DNA from: an uncultured Acidimicrobiales bacterium
Lineage (GTDB): Bacteria > Actinomycetota > Acidimicrobiia > Acidimicrobiales > SZUA-35
NCBI GenBank assembly: GCA_937925335.1
Contig: CALEWY010000004.1
Span: 1 to 64,000, forward strand
DNA: 64,000 nucleotides
Direction: 5' to 3'
Shown: positions 19,884 through 28,257 of the stretch, piece by piece
Layout of the letters: each line of letters opens with the position of its first letter
Position numbering within the stretch: the first letter of the stretch is position 1
Position numbers and translations under genes: made by a program
The notes under the pieces: model-generated
Database searches by the model: none
Told to the model about the DNA's origin: nothing
What the model saw: the letters and a program-made list of their open reading frames with translations, nothing else

Positions 19884-20789
19884 GTGGCCCTCAAGAAGCT
19901 CGAATCAACAGACGCATTCGTTGTGACCGACCTCGCTGGCGCTCCCGCTAGCGGGGTCGTTCGCGTCGCCCGCAAGATTTTGCAGGGTGGGGCGAAGGAC
20001 ATGGCGAGAGCAAATACCTACGCCTTCGCTGCGTTCGAGATCCAGCGCAGCGGAGCGTCGGCTGGCATCAACGCCGAGGGCGATGACGTCGCTGGTGCCG
20101 TCGCTGCGTTCGCCGAGGAGCTTGCTCCCCTGGTCGCTGCTGGCGATCTCCACATCGATCCGGCGAAGGGAGTGCCTGGCGGCGCACTCGAGGCCATGAC
20201 GAGCGCTGCTGAACGTCACGACGATGGCGGTTCGACCGATGCGACCGTCGCCTCGGTGATGGCAGCCACTGCCTGGGCGCTCGGCGGATCGGTCGAGGGA
20301 AAGAAGATCGCAATCGAGGGTGCAAAGGCCGGGCCCGTGCCCGCCGCATTGGCATCCGCTGTCGCTGCGGCTGGGGCCGAACTGGTCGAGGTCGACGGTG
20401 TCGACAAGAAGCCGTGGATGATCTGGGGTGCGGATGCCGACGCTGTTCTCGCAGGGTCGAAGCTCGGAACGCTGACCCACCAGGGAACCGAGTTCGTGAA
20501 GGCCAGCGCGATCGTGCCGTGGGGCACCACACCGGTCACGACGAAGGCCTTCGCCCAGCTCCGAGGAGCCGATGTCACGGTTGTTCCTGACTTCATCAGT
20601 GCAGCCGGCGGCCTGATCGCCGGCTACCTTCCCGATGGCGCCACAAACGTGGCTTCGCTCGTCACCTCAAAGCTGGAGTCGCTCGCTGGTCACGAAGATG
20701 GCGTGTTGCTCGCCGCTTGTTATGACGCCGAGGCGTTCCTGGCGACGTGGGTCGACGCACTCCCCTTCGGACGTCCCCTCGCTGCCTAG
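19884..20789 (+). CDS. Divergent Glu/Leu/Val dehydrogenase-like protein
   Basis: A 301-residue protein with no close family that I recognise. The C-terminal part, with GADVTVVPDFISAAGGLIAG, resembles the NAD-binding half of Glu/Leu/Phe/Val dehydrogenases (compare the VVPD...NAGG motif). The N-terminal AGAPASGVVR, then ANTYAFAAFEIQRSGASAGI, could be the remnant of the substrate domain. The usual GxGxxG nucleotide loop is not obvious, so it may be degenerate or only distantly related. GTG start at 19884. It follows the pyrophosphatase on the same strand by about 100 nt. The enzyme activity is unproven. Confidence 0.6.
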   Translation: MALKKLESTDAFVVTDLAGAPASGVVRVARKILQGGAKDMARANTYAFAAFEIQRSGASAGINAEGDDVAGAVAAFAEELAPLVAAGDLHIDPAKGVPGGALEAMTSAAERHDDGGSTDATVASVMAATAWALGGSVEGKKIAIEGAKAGPVPAALASAVAAAGAELVEVDGVDKKPWMIWGADADAVLAGSKLGTLTHQGTEFVKASAIVPWGTTPVTTKAFAQLRGADVTVVPDFISAAGGLIAGYLPDGATNVASLVTSKLESLAGHEDGVLLAACYDAEAFLATWVDALPFGRPLAA

Positions 20790-20925
20790 TTCGTGCCGAT
20801 CCAGGCATACCTTCAGGGGTCACGTCTCGATTGTTGAACTTCGCTCGTTCTGAACTCCCAGGGGGGATCGGCGGGCCAGTGCTCTGTCCGCTCTCACGGT
20901 TCTTGCCAGGTGTTGATTGGCCCGC

Positions 20926-22941
20926 CTAGTCGTTCAAGGCTCGTTCGATCACCGTTGCGAACTGACCCGCTGCAATCAACGCCGTGCCTTCGTCAACCTC
21001 TGCAGTCGTCGGCACCCGGTCGGCGAGGGTGACATACGCTGCGATCACTTGGCTGCGCGGTCCGTTCGCTGCACGATGCTCGACAGACTCGGAGATCTCG
21101 ACGAGCAGCCGACCCCTTGGTGTGCCCGTGTTGAGCCGGCCAACCCAAAAGGCGAGACCCTCGAGTTCTGCCGGACGGTCGAGGATCGTCTCGTAGACAC
21201 GTTCGACGAATCCCTGGTCGGAGAGGTTCGCACCCAGTTCAAAACTCGACGCCGCAGCGAAGCGAGTCGCAATCAACGTGAGGTCTTGGCCTTCTCGACG
21301 CTGATCGATCCAGAACTCGATGCCGCCTGCGTCTGGCGTGCGGTCAAGGAATCCAAGGTAGAGCCGGACGATCGCCTGGTGGTCGGCAAATTCGGGTCGC
21401 TCGAGCAGAGTTGCCACTGCTGGTCCGGCACCGTTCGTATCGATCGAACGAGCGAGTTGAGCCACGTCGATCGGATCCGCTGGCTTTTCTCGCAGATCGA
21501 CGAAGACGCGACGGGCGAGGTCGACCGCTTCGGGACTGGCCGGGTTCGACCCCGGCGTGAAGACAACGCTGAACACCTGCGGGCCGAGCCCATTGTCGTT
21601 TTTGCCCTGCACGACGAGCCGATAGAACTCATCGTTGTTGAGACCGTTGATGGTCGTCGACGAATCGGTGATCTCGAGAGGTTCGAACGCCAACTCAAAG
21701 GTCGAGATTCCGTCGACAACGGTTTCACGCTCGATCCGGACGATGTGTGACGTCGGCGGACTCCCCGCGGAGAGGTCCGATTCGGAAAGTGTGACGCGGA
21801 CCGCTGAGTCGAGTGGGGTCACGCTGATGGCGGCGGTGGTGGACGGCGTCGTCGCCGCACTCCATCCGATTCGCTGCATGACAGCCATCGCGGCGCCATC
21901 GATTCGATCATGGCTCTCCCCCGGCTCGAAGTAGGGAGTCATCAACGAGAGGCCAGAGCTTGCCGGGTAGGCCGTGTCGGAGAGGTGGCTGAACGAGCTT
22001 CCGGCCTCCCATGTTGGCGGAGCGTGGAGCTGTAGCGGAGCGCCGATTGCGTCGAACCAAAGTGCGCCGCTGCGAAGTGGGCCGAGGTTGCCAACGGCGA
22101 TGTCTTGAAGCGATGCAGACGAGCACGACGACGCACCGCCGCAGCTCGAGACACTCAGATCGAATGTGTAGGGCGCACCGCCGTCGTCGGGCCACGCCAG
22201 CTGTCCAGCTTCGGTGAGTTCAGCGGATCCAGTGAAGCCAAGTCCGTGGGCCATCTCGTGGGCGGCGACCGACGTGAGGTCAACCATGCCCGGAGGAGGC
22301 CGACCCTCACCTAGATGCCAGATCGAGCCGCCGCCGGCAGACGAGTTCAAGAAGACGAGCACTTCGCCGTCACGGCTCATGTCGCACGGTTGGCGAGCGA
22401 GGAAGTCCGTGTTGAGCAACTCGTTGGCCAAGGCGACGGGATAGCGCGTTGTTGTGCTCGGTAGGTCTTGGTGGATGACGAACGTGCTCGGACCAGCGGC
22501 TCCGAGCGTCGACCCGTTGCGGAACGGAATCCACATGACGTCGATCTCGACGATCGGCCCGTCGATGTCGAGGGCTTGTGACCACATCTGGCCAGCGCGG
22601 GTAACCGCTGCTCGAACCGGCTCAGGAGTTGCGGGGTCGAAGCAGAGCCGAACGCCACTGCTGACATCGACGGAGAGCTGTTGCGCCCCACCGAAGGCCA
22701 GGGGTTGGACGGGATCAGCGAGCAATTCCTCGACGACTTCCGACGGTGTGAATGTTCGTTCGCTTGCTCCCCCTTGGCTGTGTGCTTCATCACGTGATTC
22801 GACGACGAGCCGGCCCGGTAGCAGCTCGTAGCTGGCGTCGACTTCGGCAACCGCTTGAGCAAACGCCGCAACTGGAGACACGCCAACAACGGCAGAGGTG
22901 AGGAGGGCGAGCGAAGCGAAGATGACGCGAGTTCTGCTCAT
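20926..22941 (-). CDS. Secreted zinc-metalloprotease-like protein with C-terminal DUF4214-like region
   Basis: A 671-residue protein with a signal peptide (MSRTRVIFASLALLTSAVVG, then AAFAQA cleavage). Residues 228-236 carry HEMAHGLGF, a HExxH zinc motif. The metzincin third ligand expected three residues after the Gly is not a His or Asp here. A fibronectin-III-like domain follows (about 370-470). The C-terminus holds DUF4214-like repeats (RPEFADHQAIVRLYLGFLDR then GIEFWIDQ) that occur in surface and secreted proteins. It should be exported and may degrade or bind external protein. Its start ATG overlaps the upstream PLP gene stop (ATGA, 22938-22941), so the two are coupled. The stop lies near a long-loop inverted repeat (20870-20878 with 20918-20926). 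Confidence 0.72.
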   Translation of the reverse strand: MSRTRVIFASLALLTSAVVGVSPVAAFAQAVAEVDASYELLPGRLVVESRDEAHSQGGASERTFTPSEVVEELLADPVQPLAFGGAQQLSVDVSSGVRLCFDPATPEPVRAAVTRAGQMWSQALDIDGPIVEIDVMWIPFRNGSTLGAAGPSTFVIHQDLPSTTTRYPVALANELLNTDFLARQPCDMSRDGEVLVFLNSSAGGGSIWHLGEGRPPPGMVDLTSVAAHEMAHGLGFTGSAELTEAGQLAWPDDGGAPYTFDLSVSSCGGASSCSSASLQDIAVGNLGPLRSGALWFDAIGAPLQLHAPPTWEAGSSFSHLSDTAYPASSGLSLMTPYFEPGESHDRIDGAAMAVMQRIGWSAATTPSTTAAISVTPLDSAVRVTLSESDLSAGSPPTSHIVRIERETVVDGISTFELAFEPLEITDSSTTINGLNNDEFYRLVVQGKNDNGLGPQVFSVVFTPGSNPASPEAVDLARRVFVDLREKPADPIDVAQLARSIDTNGAGPAVATLLERPEFADHQAIVRLYLGFLDRTPDAGGIEFWIDQRREGQDLTLIATRFAAASSFELGANLSDQGFVERVYETILDRPAELEGLAFWVGRLNTGTPRGRLLVEISESVEHRAANGPRSQVIAAYVTLADRVPTTAEVDEGTALIAAGQFATVIERALND

Positions 22942-24089
22942 GTGACGGTGCTCACGAGCGAACGATCGACGCCGGTGACCAGCACGACCGCGACTCCATC
23001 GTCGTCAGAGGCGCCCTCGTCTGCCAATAGCCCAGCGAGGCTGGCTGCTCCCGTTGCATCGGGCGGCGGAACCACCTGATGCGACGCCAGCTCAACCGCT
23101 GACGCAAATGTTCCCTCATCGACCAGCACAGGCCACCCCCTCGACGTCACCACGTGCTCAACCACAGTCTGCCAGTCATAGGTTATGTCATCGAGGATGC
23201 CCGTGGCGATGCTTGTCGGGATACCCGGCCACGGCGTCATCAAACCCGGCTCGTCGAGCAGCTTGTCGAGGGTCTCTCCGGCCTCGAGGCGAGGAGCGAT
23301 GAGGTTCCACGTTGCGATGAGCGGGTGAGCTTGTTCCGGTTGGACCGGATGGAAGCGAGGCGTCGCAGACCCGAAGCGCTTGAGACCGTCCATTGCGGCG
23401 GTTGCGAGCGCTCCCCCGCCGATCTGCACGTAGAGATCGGTTGCCTGGACGTCGAGTTCGGCGAGCTGAGCGCCGAGTTCGAGGCCAAGCGTTCGACCGC
23501 CGTCGATGACGCCAGGACACGTCGGGCCTTGCACCGTGAATGCCACAGCTCCTTGGTCGAGGGCTCGTTCGAGGCCGTGCATGCAGGGGTCGCCATCGAC
23601 GCCTGGTTGACGCTCACAGACCTCGACGTTGGCGTTGAGCCGACTGAGTTCGTTCATGACCTCGACGTCGGCATCGGCGGGCACGAACACACGAAGTGGT
23701 CGACCGACAGCCGCGGTCACGGTGGCTGCTCCGACCGCAGCGTTGCCGCATGACGCGATCGCCAGCTCGCCGGTCGGTCCATCGGTTGCGCCGGTGGATT
23801 CGTTCACCATCATCTCGATGAGCAGGCCGAAGAGATGGCGGGCCTTGTGGGATCCGCCGACATTGGCCGTTTCGATCTTTGCGAGGACGGGGCGGTCGAG
23901 CGGAGTCTCGAGCCACTGAACGGGAGTCTGACGAAATCCGGTGCCTCCGGTGAGCGCGCTCACTCGATCGTCGGCATCGGTCACCAGTGCCACATAATCG
24001 GCGTCGCTCAGCCCAGCTGCGAGCGCAGCGTGATAGCCGTCGAGGTGGGTGCGGTAGGTGATGAACGGGCTGACGTCGACTTGTGACAC
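22938..24089 (-). CDS. PLP-dependent threonine dehydratase/synthase-like enzyme
   Basis: About 383 residues of the fold-type II PLP family (threonine dehydratase, cystathionine beta-synthase, threonine synthase group). GSHKAR has the Schiff-base Lys82, SCGNAAVGAA is the substrate-carboxylate loop, and QIGGGALATA is the phosphate-binding glycine loop. It probably does beta-elimination or replacement on a hydroxy amino acid. GTG 24089 is chosen; the frame remains open upstream, overlapping the divergent YpfJ-type gene. The protease gene downstream starts on its stop codon. Confidence 0.78.
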   Translation of the reverse strand: MSQVDVSPFITYRTHLDGYHAALAAGLSDADYVALVTDADDRVSALTGGTGFRQTPVQWLETPLDRPVLAKIETANVGGSHKARHLFGLLIEMMVNESTGATDGPTGELAIASCGNAAVGAATVTAAVGRPLRVFVPADADVEVMNELSRLNANVEVCERQPGVDGDPCMHGLERALDQGAVAFTVQGPTCPGVIDGGRTLGLELGAQLAELDVQATDLYVQIGGGALATAAMDGLKRFGSATPRFHPVQPEQAHPLIATWNLIAPRLEAGETLDKLLDEPGLMTPWPGIPTSIATGILDDITYDWQTVVEHVVTSRGWPVLVDEGTFASAVELASHQVVPPPDATGAASLAGLLADEGASDDDGVAVVLVTGVDRSLVSTVT

Positions 24090-24163
24090 ACCGCGACCGT
24101 ACCGGACGGAGCAAGTAGGCTCGTCGCAGTCCGGGCCCCGTACCCGGCGAAGGAGTTTGGGTG

Positions 24164-25129
24164 ATGGTGCGTTTCGACGACAAGGCCGTGCAAGAGGGCC
24201 GAAAATACGTAGACGATCGGCGAGGCAGCCGTGGCGGTCGTCGAGCACGACGAGGCGGCGGTGGTAGTGGCGGCATCCCGATGGGTAAGGCCGGCGGTGG
24301 TATCGGCGGCATCATTCTTGCGATCATCGGTGTGCTCTTTGGTATTCCTGCGCTGAGCGGCGGCGGTGGTGGCGGTGCGTTCAATATCGACTCGCCAGCC
24401 GGGTTTGAGTCTGCTGATCCGGTCGACGTTGGTGGCCAGAGTGCGGTCGATCCTGACGCCGAGGTCGTGCAGTACCTGGGAGCGTTGATGGACGACACTC
24501 AAGACGTGTGGTCGGAGTACTTCGATCAGGCTGGCTTGCAGTATCAGTTCACCAACATCGTGATCTTCGAAGACCAGGTCCAGACGGGTTGTGGCCCAGC
24601 CACCTCCGCCGTTGGGCCGTTCTATTGCCCGGCTCCCGGCGACCAAAACGTCTACATGGACCTTGTCTTCCTCGACGAGTTGCGCGGTCGTTTCGGCGCA
24701 CCGGGTGACTTTGCGATCGCCTACGTCGTTGCGCACGAGGTTGGCCACCACATCCAGTCGGTCGCTGGCATCAGCGATCAGGTGCGTCAGGCGCAGGCAT
24801 CGGATCCAAGTTCGAAGAACGAGCTGTCTGTCCGCCAGGAGTTGCAGGCCGACTGCCTCGCCGGGGTCTGGGCCTGGTCGGCGAACCGTCGGACCAACTC
24901 CGACGGAACCAAGATCATCGAGATCGGTGACCTCGAAGAAGGTCTGCGAGCAGCCGAGGCTGTTGGCGACGATTCGATCGCCGAGATGATGGGCGGACGA
25001 GACAATCCTCACAACTACACCCACGGCACCGCAGCCGCCCGCCAGACCTGGTTCCTCCGTGGCTTCGAATCCGGCGATCCCGAGCAGTGCGACACCTACA
25101 CCGTGTCCCGCGCCGACGTCGGCCTCTAG
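24164..25129 (+). CDS. Neutral zinc metallopeptidase, YpfJ type
   Basis: A 321-residue protein of the YpfJ/neutral zinc metallopeptidase family. An Arg/Gly-rich N-terminus leads to one membrane helix (about 48-66), then a Gly-rich loop. The peptidase domain has AHEVGHHIQ (H191, E192, H195) as zinc site and a late ELQADCLAG motif, with conserved Cys in QTGCGPA and PFYCPA. It is likely membrane-anchored with the catalytic part outside. AAGGAG lies about 8 nt before ATG 24164; GTG 24161 and GTG 24167 are possible starts. It diverges from the PLP gene. Confidence 0.9.
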   Translation: MVRFDDKAVQEGRKYVDDRRGSRGGRRARRGGGGSGGIPMGKAGGGIGGIILAIIGVLFGIPALSGGGGGGAFNIDSPAGFESADPVDVGGQSAVDPDAEVVQYLGALMDDTQDVWSEYFDQAGLQYQFTNIVIFEDQVQTGCGPATSAVGPFYCPAPGDQNVYMDLVFLDELRGRFGAPGDFAIAYVVAHEVGHHIQSVAGISDQVRQAQASDPSSKNELSVRQELQADCLAGVWAWSANRRTNSDGTKIIEIGDLEEGLRAAEAVGDDSIAEMMGGRDNPHNYTHGTAAARQTWFLRGFESGDPEQCDTYTVSRADVGL

Positions 25130-25152
25130 CCCCACCCTCACGCAGCTCGCAC

Positions 25153-25200
25153 CTGCTGTCTCGAACCCCTGCCGTCTCGAACCCCTGCTGTCTCGAACCC
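25153..25200. repeat. 16-bp tandem repeat (x3)
   Basis: Three adjacent copies of CTGCTGTCTCGAACCC (25153-25168, 25169-25184, 25185-25200, the middle with one change), 24 nt past the YpfJ stop. They lead straight into the palindromic repeat region. Confidence 0.92.
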
Positions 25201-25208
25201 TCTGTGTC

Positions 25209-25263
25209 CTCTGAGACCACAGCAGGTTACGAACCCGCTGTGGTCTCAGAGACCGCAGCGGGT
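25209..25263. repeat. Palindromic intergenic repeat, cluster 1
   Basis: A 20-nt arm (25209-25228) pairs with 25232-25251 with one mismatch around a 3-nt spacer. An overlapping alternative hairpin pairs 25233-25246 with 25250-25263 around CAG. Both contain the 14-mer CTGYGGTCTCAGAG or its complement. The same 14-mer recurs at 25338-25351 and four times in the gap at 38083-38256. Confidence 0.85.
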
Positions 25264-25332
25264 CGCGCCGGCGGGCGCGTGCGGAAACAGTGGGGTTTTG
25301 GCGGTTTGTGCGGCTGACCAGCACGAACGCGA

Positions 25333-25363
25333 ACCGGCTGCGGTCTCAGAGGACGCAGCCGGT
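25333..25363 (-). terminator. Hairpin with the dispersed 14-mer, after the acyltransferase gene
   Basis: A perfect 10-bp stem (25333-25342 with 25354-25363) holds the repeat core CTGCGGTCTCAGAG across its left arm and loop. It lies 33 nt past the stop of the minus-strand acyltransferase and may end its transcript. No T-run is present. The gap 25130-25395 holds no gene that I can see. Confidence 0.5.
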
Positions 25364-25395
25364 AGCGGGACCGAGCGGTCCGGGTTTAGGTTTTG

Positions 25396-25998
25396 CTAGA
25401 GCTGGCGGATGATGCGAGCCGGTGAACCGACAGCGACGCAGTTGTCTGGCAGGTCGCTGGTGACGACCGAGCCGGCGCCGACGGCGACGTGTTTGCCGAT
25501 GGTGACACCGGGCAGGATGACGGCGTTGGTGCCGATCCATGAGCCAGCGCCGATCGCCACGGGCTTCTCCTCCACCGACTGCTTGCCGATCGGAACGTCC
25601 AGATCATCGACGGCGTGATTTTGATCGGTCACGTAGACGTTCGGGCCGAAGAACACATCATCGCCAATCACGATCTCAAAGTGGCCAACGATGCTCGAGT
25701 TGCGACCGATCAAACATCGATCGCCGATCGTGACGATTTGGTCGCTCACCAACTCTTGGCCGGGTGTCATCCCTGCGCTGATCGAACAATGTGGCCCGAT
25801 GAGCGTGTCTCGACCGATTCGGATCGCGTGCTCTCCGTAGAGCGCCGTCCACGGGAAGCAAATGATGCTGCCCTGTCCGTACGCCGAAAAGCGATTCGCT
25901 CGCCGACTGGTCGGCATGATCGCCGCCCGCTTGGAGAACCACTCCCATGCTCCGGCAAAGGCGTCTGCCCTCCACAGTTTTGGGTTGCCGAGATCCAC
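25396..25998 (-). CDS. Hexapeptide-repeat (left-handed beta-helix) acyltransferase
   Basis: About 200 residues dominated by hexapeptide repeats (IGRDTLIGPHCSI, IGDRCLIGRNSSIVG, VAIGAGSWIGTNAVILPGV, TIGKHVAVGAGSVVT). This is the left-handed beta-helix of acetyl/acyltransferases, usually trimeric and CoA-dependent. The ending NCVAVGSPARII is typical of NodL/maltose-acetyltransferase-like members. GTG 25998, 13 nt after the psuG stop, is preferred over an upstream TTG at 26040. It follows psuG in the same direction, so the two may share a transcript. The sugar or amine acceptor is unknown. Confidence 0.85.
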   Translation of the reverse strand: MDLGNPKLWRADAFAGAWEWFSKRAAIMPTSRRANRFSAYGQGSIICFPWTALYGEHAIRIGRDTLIGPHCSISAGMTPGQELVSDQIVTIGDRCLIGRNSSIVGHFEIVIGDDVFFGPNVYVTDQNHAVDDLDVPIGKQSVEEKPVAIGAGSWIGTNAVILPGVTIGKHVAVGAGSVVTSDLPDNCVAVGSPARIIRQL

Positions 25999-26011
25999 GT
26001 CTGAGATCGAG

Positions 26012-26896
26012 CTAGTCGTTCGCGGCGAGAGCGACGGCAATCTCGGCTGCGACTCGGGCGTTGTTCTCTGCCAGCGCCAAGTTGGTTGGGATGCTCGACC
26101 CGTCGGTTGCGTCGGCGAGAGCTCCGAGCACGACCGGGGTGATCGCCGCGCCGGTCACACCGGCCTTGTCGGCTTCACCAAGGGCCTGGTCGACCGCTCG
26201 ACTCAGTTCATCGAACGCGATGGCGTCATCTTCAGGAACTGGCGCAACGACCAAGATCCCTCCACCGTCGAGCGACCAATGCGCTCGTGCGATGCGAGCC
26301 ACCTCTTCCGCTGAATCGACACGGTGTGGGACGGACAGCCCGCTCGACCGGGCATGGAACGCCGGAAAATCGTCGGTTTTCCATCCGAGCACGGGGACCG
26401 AGTCGGTTTCGAGGCGCTCGAGCGTCGCTGCGAGATCGAGGAACACCTTTGCTCCCGCAGACACCGTGATCATCTGATGGCGTGCGATTGCGCCGAGATC
26501 GGCCGAAACGTCGCCGGTGTCTGGCCATCCGCGATGGACGCCGCCGATCCCGCCCGTGGCGAACACCGAAAGTCCGGCGTTTGCGGCGAGCATGAGCGAC
26601 GCCGACACCGTAGTGGCGCCGTATGACCAGCCTTGAGCGACGGCGACGGCGACATCACGAGCGGCCACCTTGCGAGCGGGTCCACAGATCTGCTCGGCGT
26701 TCGCTTCGAGATCGATGCCGACGTGGGCCGTCCCATCGAGCACGGCGGTCAGCATTGGCTCTGCACCACCGTTGCGGATCGCCGCAGCGCACCGCTCAAG
26801 ACCTTCCTTGTTAAAGGGCGAAGGCAATCCCAGATGCGAGAAGATGGTCGATTCCATCGCCACCATCGGCCCCGAAGATGTGGTCATGGCGCTCAT
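26012..26896 (-). CDS. psuG: Pseudouridine-5'-phosphate glycosidase
   Basis: A 294-residue PsuG (indigoidine-A-like) protein. VAMESTIFSHLGLPSP is the family N-terminal signature, and VFATGGIGGVHRG and the later GSSIPTNLALAENNA mark the active site. It splits pseudouridine 5'-phosphate into uracil and ribose 5-phosphate (reversible). No pseudouridine kinase (PsuK) gene is adjacent. The start ATG at 26896 overlaps the upstream stop as ATGA, so it is translated after the S51-like/CysRS-tail gene. Confidence 0.9.
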   Translation of the reverse strand: MSAMTTSSGPMVAMESTIFSHLGLPSPFNKEGLERCAAAIRNGGAEPMLTAVLDGTAHVGIDLEANAEQICGPARKVAARDVAVAVAQGWSYGATTVSASLMLAANAGLSVFATGGIGGVHRGWPDTGDVSADLGAIARHQMITVSAGAKVFLDLAATLERLETDSVPVLGWKTDDFPAFHARSSGLSVPHRVDSAEEVARIARAHWSLDGGGILVVAPVPEDDAIAFDELSRAVDQALGEADKAGVTGAAITPVVLGALADATDGSSIPTNLALAENNARVAAEIAVALAAND

Positions 26897-28230
26897 TCGA
26901 GCACCCATTCAACACCGTCCGGCGTATCTCGCACCTCAATCTTTGCCTTCGCCATCTCGTCTCGAATGAGATCCGACAGGTCGTAGCGCTTCTCGTCTCG
27001 AACGACCTTGCGCAGCGCAAGCACGGCGTCCACGACCGGGCTCATCACCTCACGCGGATCACGGATGCCGTCGGTTGCGATGCCGCCAAGGCGTACGACC
27101 ATCGTGCGGATGGCAATTCGAGCCTTGTCGACGTCGTCGCTCTGGTTGGTGTCGCTCGACCAGTCGACGATTGCCTGATCCAACGCCAAGATCGCACCGA
27201 CTGCGCCATCGGCGTCTCGAGCATCGATTGCGGTATTGAACGCCGCCTCCTGGATGGCGATCTCACCGGCGAGGGACGCCGCAGCTTCGTGGTCGCTTTG
27301 TTCGACAGCAAGCGACTCCCCTACACCATCGGAGTCGGTGTTCGAACCGCTGTTGGAAGTGGGCGAATCGGAGGTGACGGTCGATGCAGCCGGAGCGGCG
27401 CTCAACCCATCTCGCCCGGCGTTGCGCAAAACGTCGATCGGTACCGTGACGCCGGCGGGAATCGTGCGGGACTCGCCGTTCTCTCGAAGTGTGACGACAC
27501 CCTTGCCGAAGACCTCGGCGGTATCGGCGTCGAGATCGAGCGTCAGCCCAGTGTGCTCATCGATGCCGAGAATGAATGAGCCCTCGGGCAGGTCGCCCTC
27601 GATTCGAGCCAAGCGTGACTCGCCGAGGTAACACATCCGAGTGTCGTGGTTACCGCCTTCGTTGTTGTCGTAGTGCGGGATCACCGAAACTGGCAGTCCG
27701 AATGCCGAGAGCAAGTCAAGACCCTCGAGCCAGAACGGGTCCGCGCCGACTTTGTAGACCTCATACACCGGCACCGTTCGCAGCCCGACGGTGAGCACCG
27801 CGGCGCTTGAGAACAGGACCACTCCCCCCGTCTGGAGCTTGTCGGCGAAGGCGCCAGGAATCGGCGTGCCCTTCCATTGCCGGAGGGCGAAGGTTGGGCT
27901 CCCCGGTCCGGTAAACAGCCACTCAGCCTGACGGATCTTGGCGATGGCCTTCTCGATCGCCACCGTGTCTGTGGTGTCGGTCCGCAAGAGCCCGGCAGGC
28001 TCGACGATCCGTCCGACCGACTGGTCGAAGTACTCGAGCGTCTTCTCCGTCAAGGTGGACGCGTTCTCTTGAAAGCCGAACGGTGTCTCCACCATCACGG
28101 CGTTCACCGCGTTTCGGTCAGCCGTTGGATCCAACAGCTCAAAGATTGCTCGATGAGGTTTCATCATCGGCGGCGCGGTTTCACCCGATCCCATGAGGAC
28201 GAGCGTGCGAGGAAGCTTCTTTTTCGTCAT
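26893..28230 (-). CDS. Fusion: peptidase S51/cyanophycinase-like domain plus CysRS-type C-terminal domain
   Basis: A 445-residue protein of two parts. Residues 1 to about 285 look like a class I glutamine-amidotransferase fold of the peptidase S51/cyanophycinase group (LVLMGSGETAPP; FTGPGSPTFALRQW; VLFSSAAVLTVGLRTVPVYE). Here a Ser-Ser-Ala replaces the expected GxSAG elbow. After a Ser/Asp-rich linker, the last 140 residues match the C-terminal anticodon-binding region of cysteinyl-tRNA synthetase (FNTAIDARDADGAV, then YDLSDLIRDEMAKAKIEVRD, TPDG-EW). The catalytic synthetase core is absent. ATG 28230 has GGGGGC 6-7 nt upstream. It is coupled to psuG by ATGA and diverges from the amidase. Function unknown. 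Confidence 0.75.
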   Translation of the reverse strand: MTKKKLPRTLVLMGSGETAPPMMKPHRAIFELLDPTADRNAVNAVMVETPFGFQENASTLTEKTLEYFDQSVGRIVEPAGLLRTDTTDTVAIEKAIAKIRQAEWLFTGPGSPTFALRQWKGTPIPGAFADKLQTGGVVLFSSAAVLTVGLRTVPVYEVYKVGADPFWLEGLDLLSAFGLPVSVIPHYDNNEGGNHDTRMCYLGESRLARIEGDLPEGSFILGIDEHTGLTLDLDADTAEVFGKGVVTLRENGESRTIPAGVTVPIDVLRNAGRDGLSAAPAASTVTSDSPTSNSGSNTDSDGVGESLAVEQSDHEAAASLAGEIAIQEAAFNTAIDARDADGAVGAILALDQAIVDWSSDTNQSDDVDKARIAIRTMVVRLGGIATDGIRDPREVMSPVVDAVLALRKVVRDEKRYDLSDLIRDEMAKAKIEVRDTPDGVEWVLE

Positions 28231-28257
28231 GACTGCCCCCAACGCTAACTTCGGTCG

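Noticed and set aside
22011-22260. Various open frames opposite the secreted protease
   Set aside because: Arg/Thr-rich shadow frames with no ribosome site and no family motif; codon preference fits only the minus strand.
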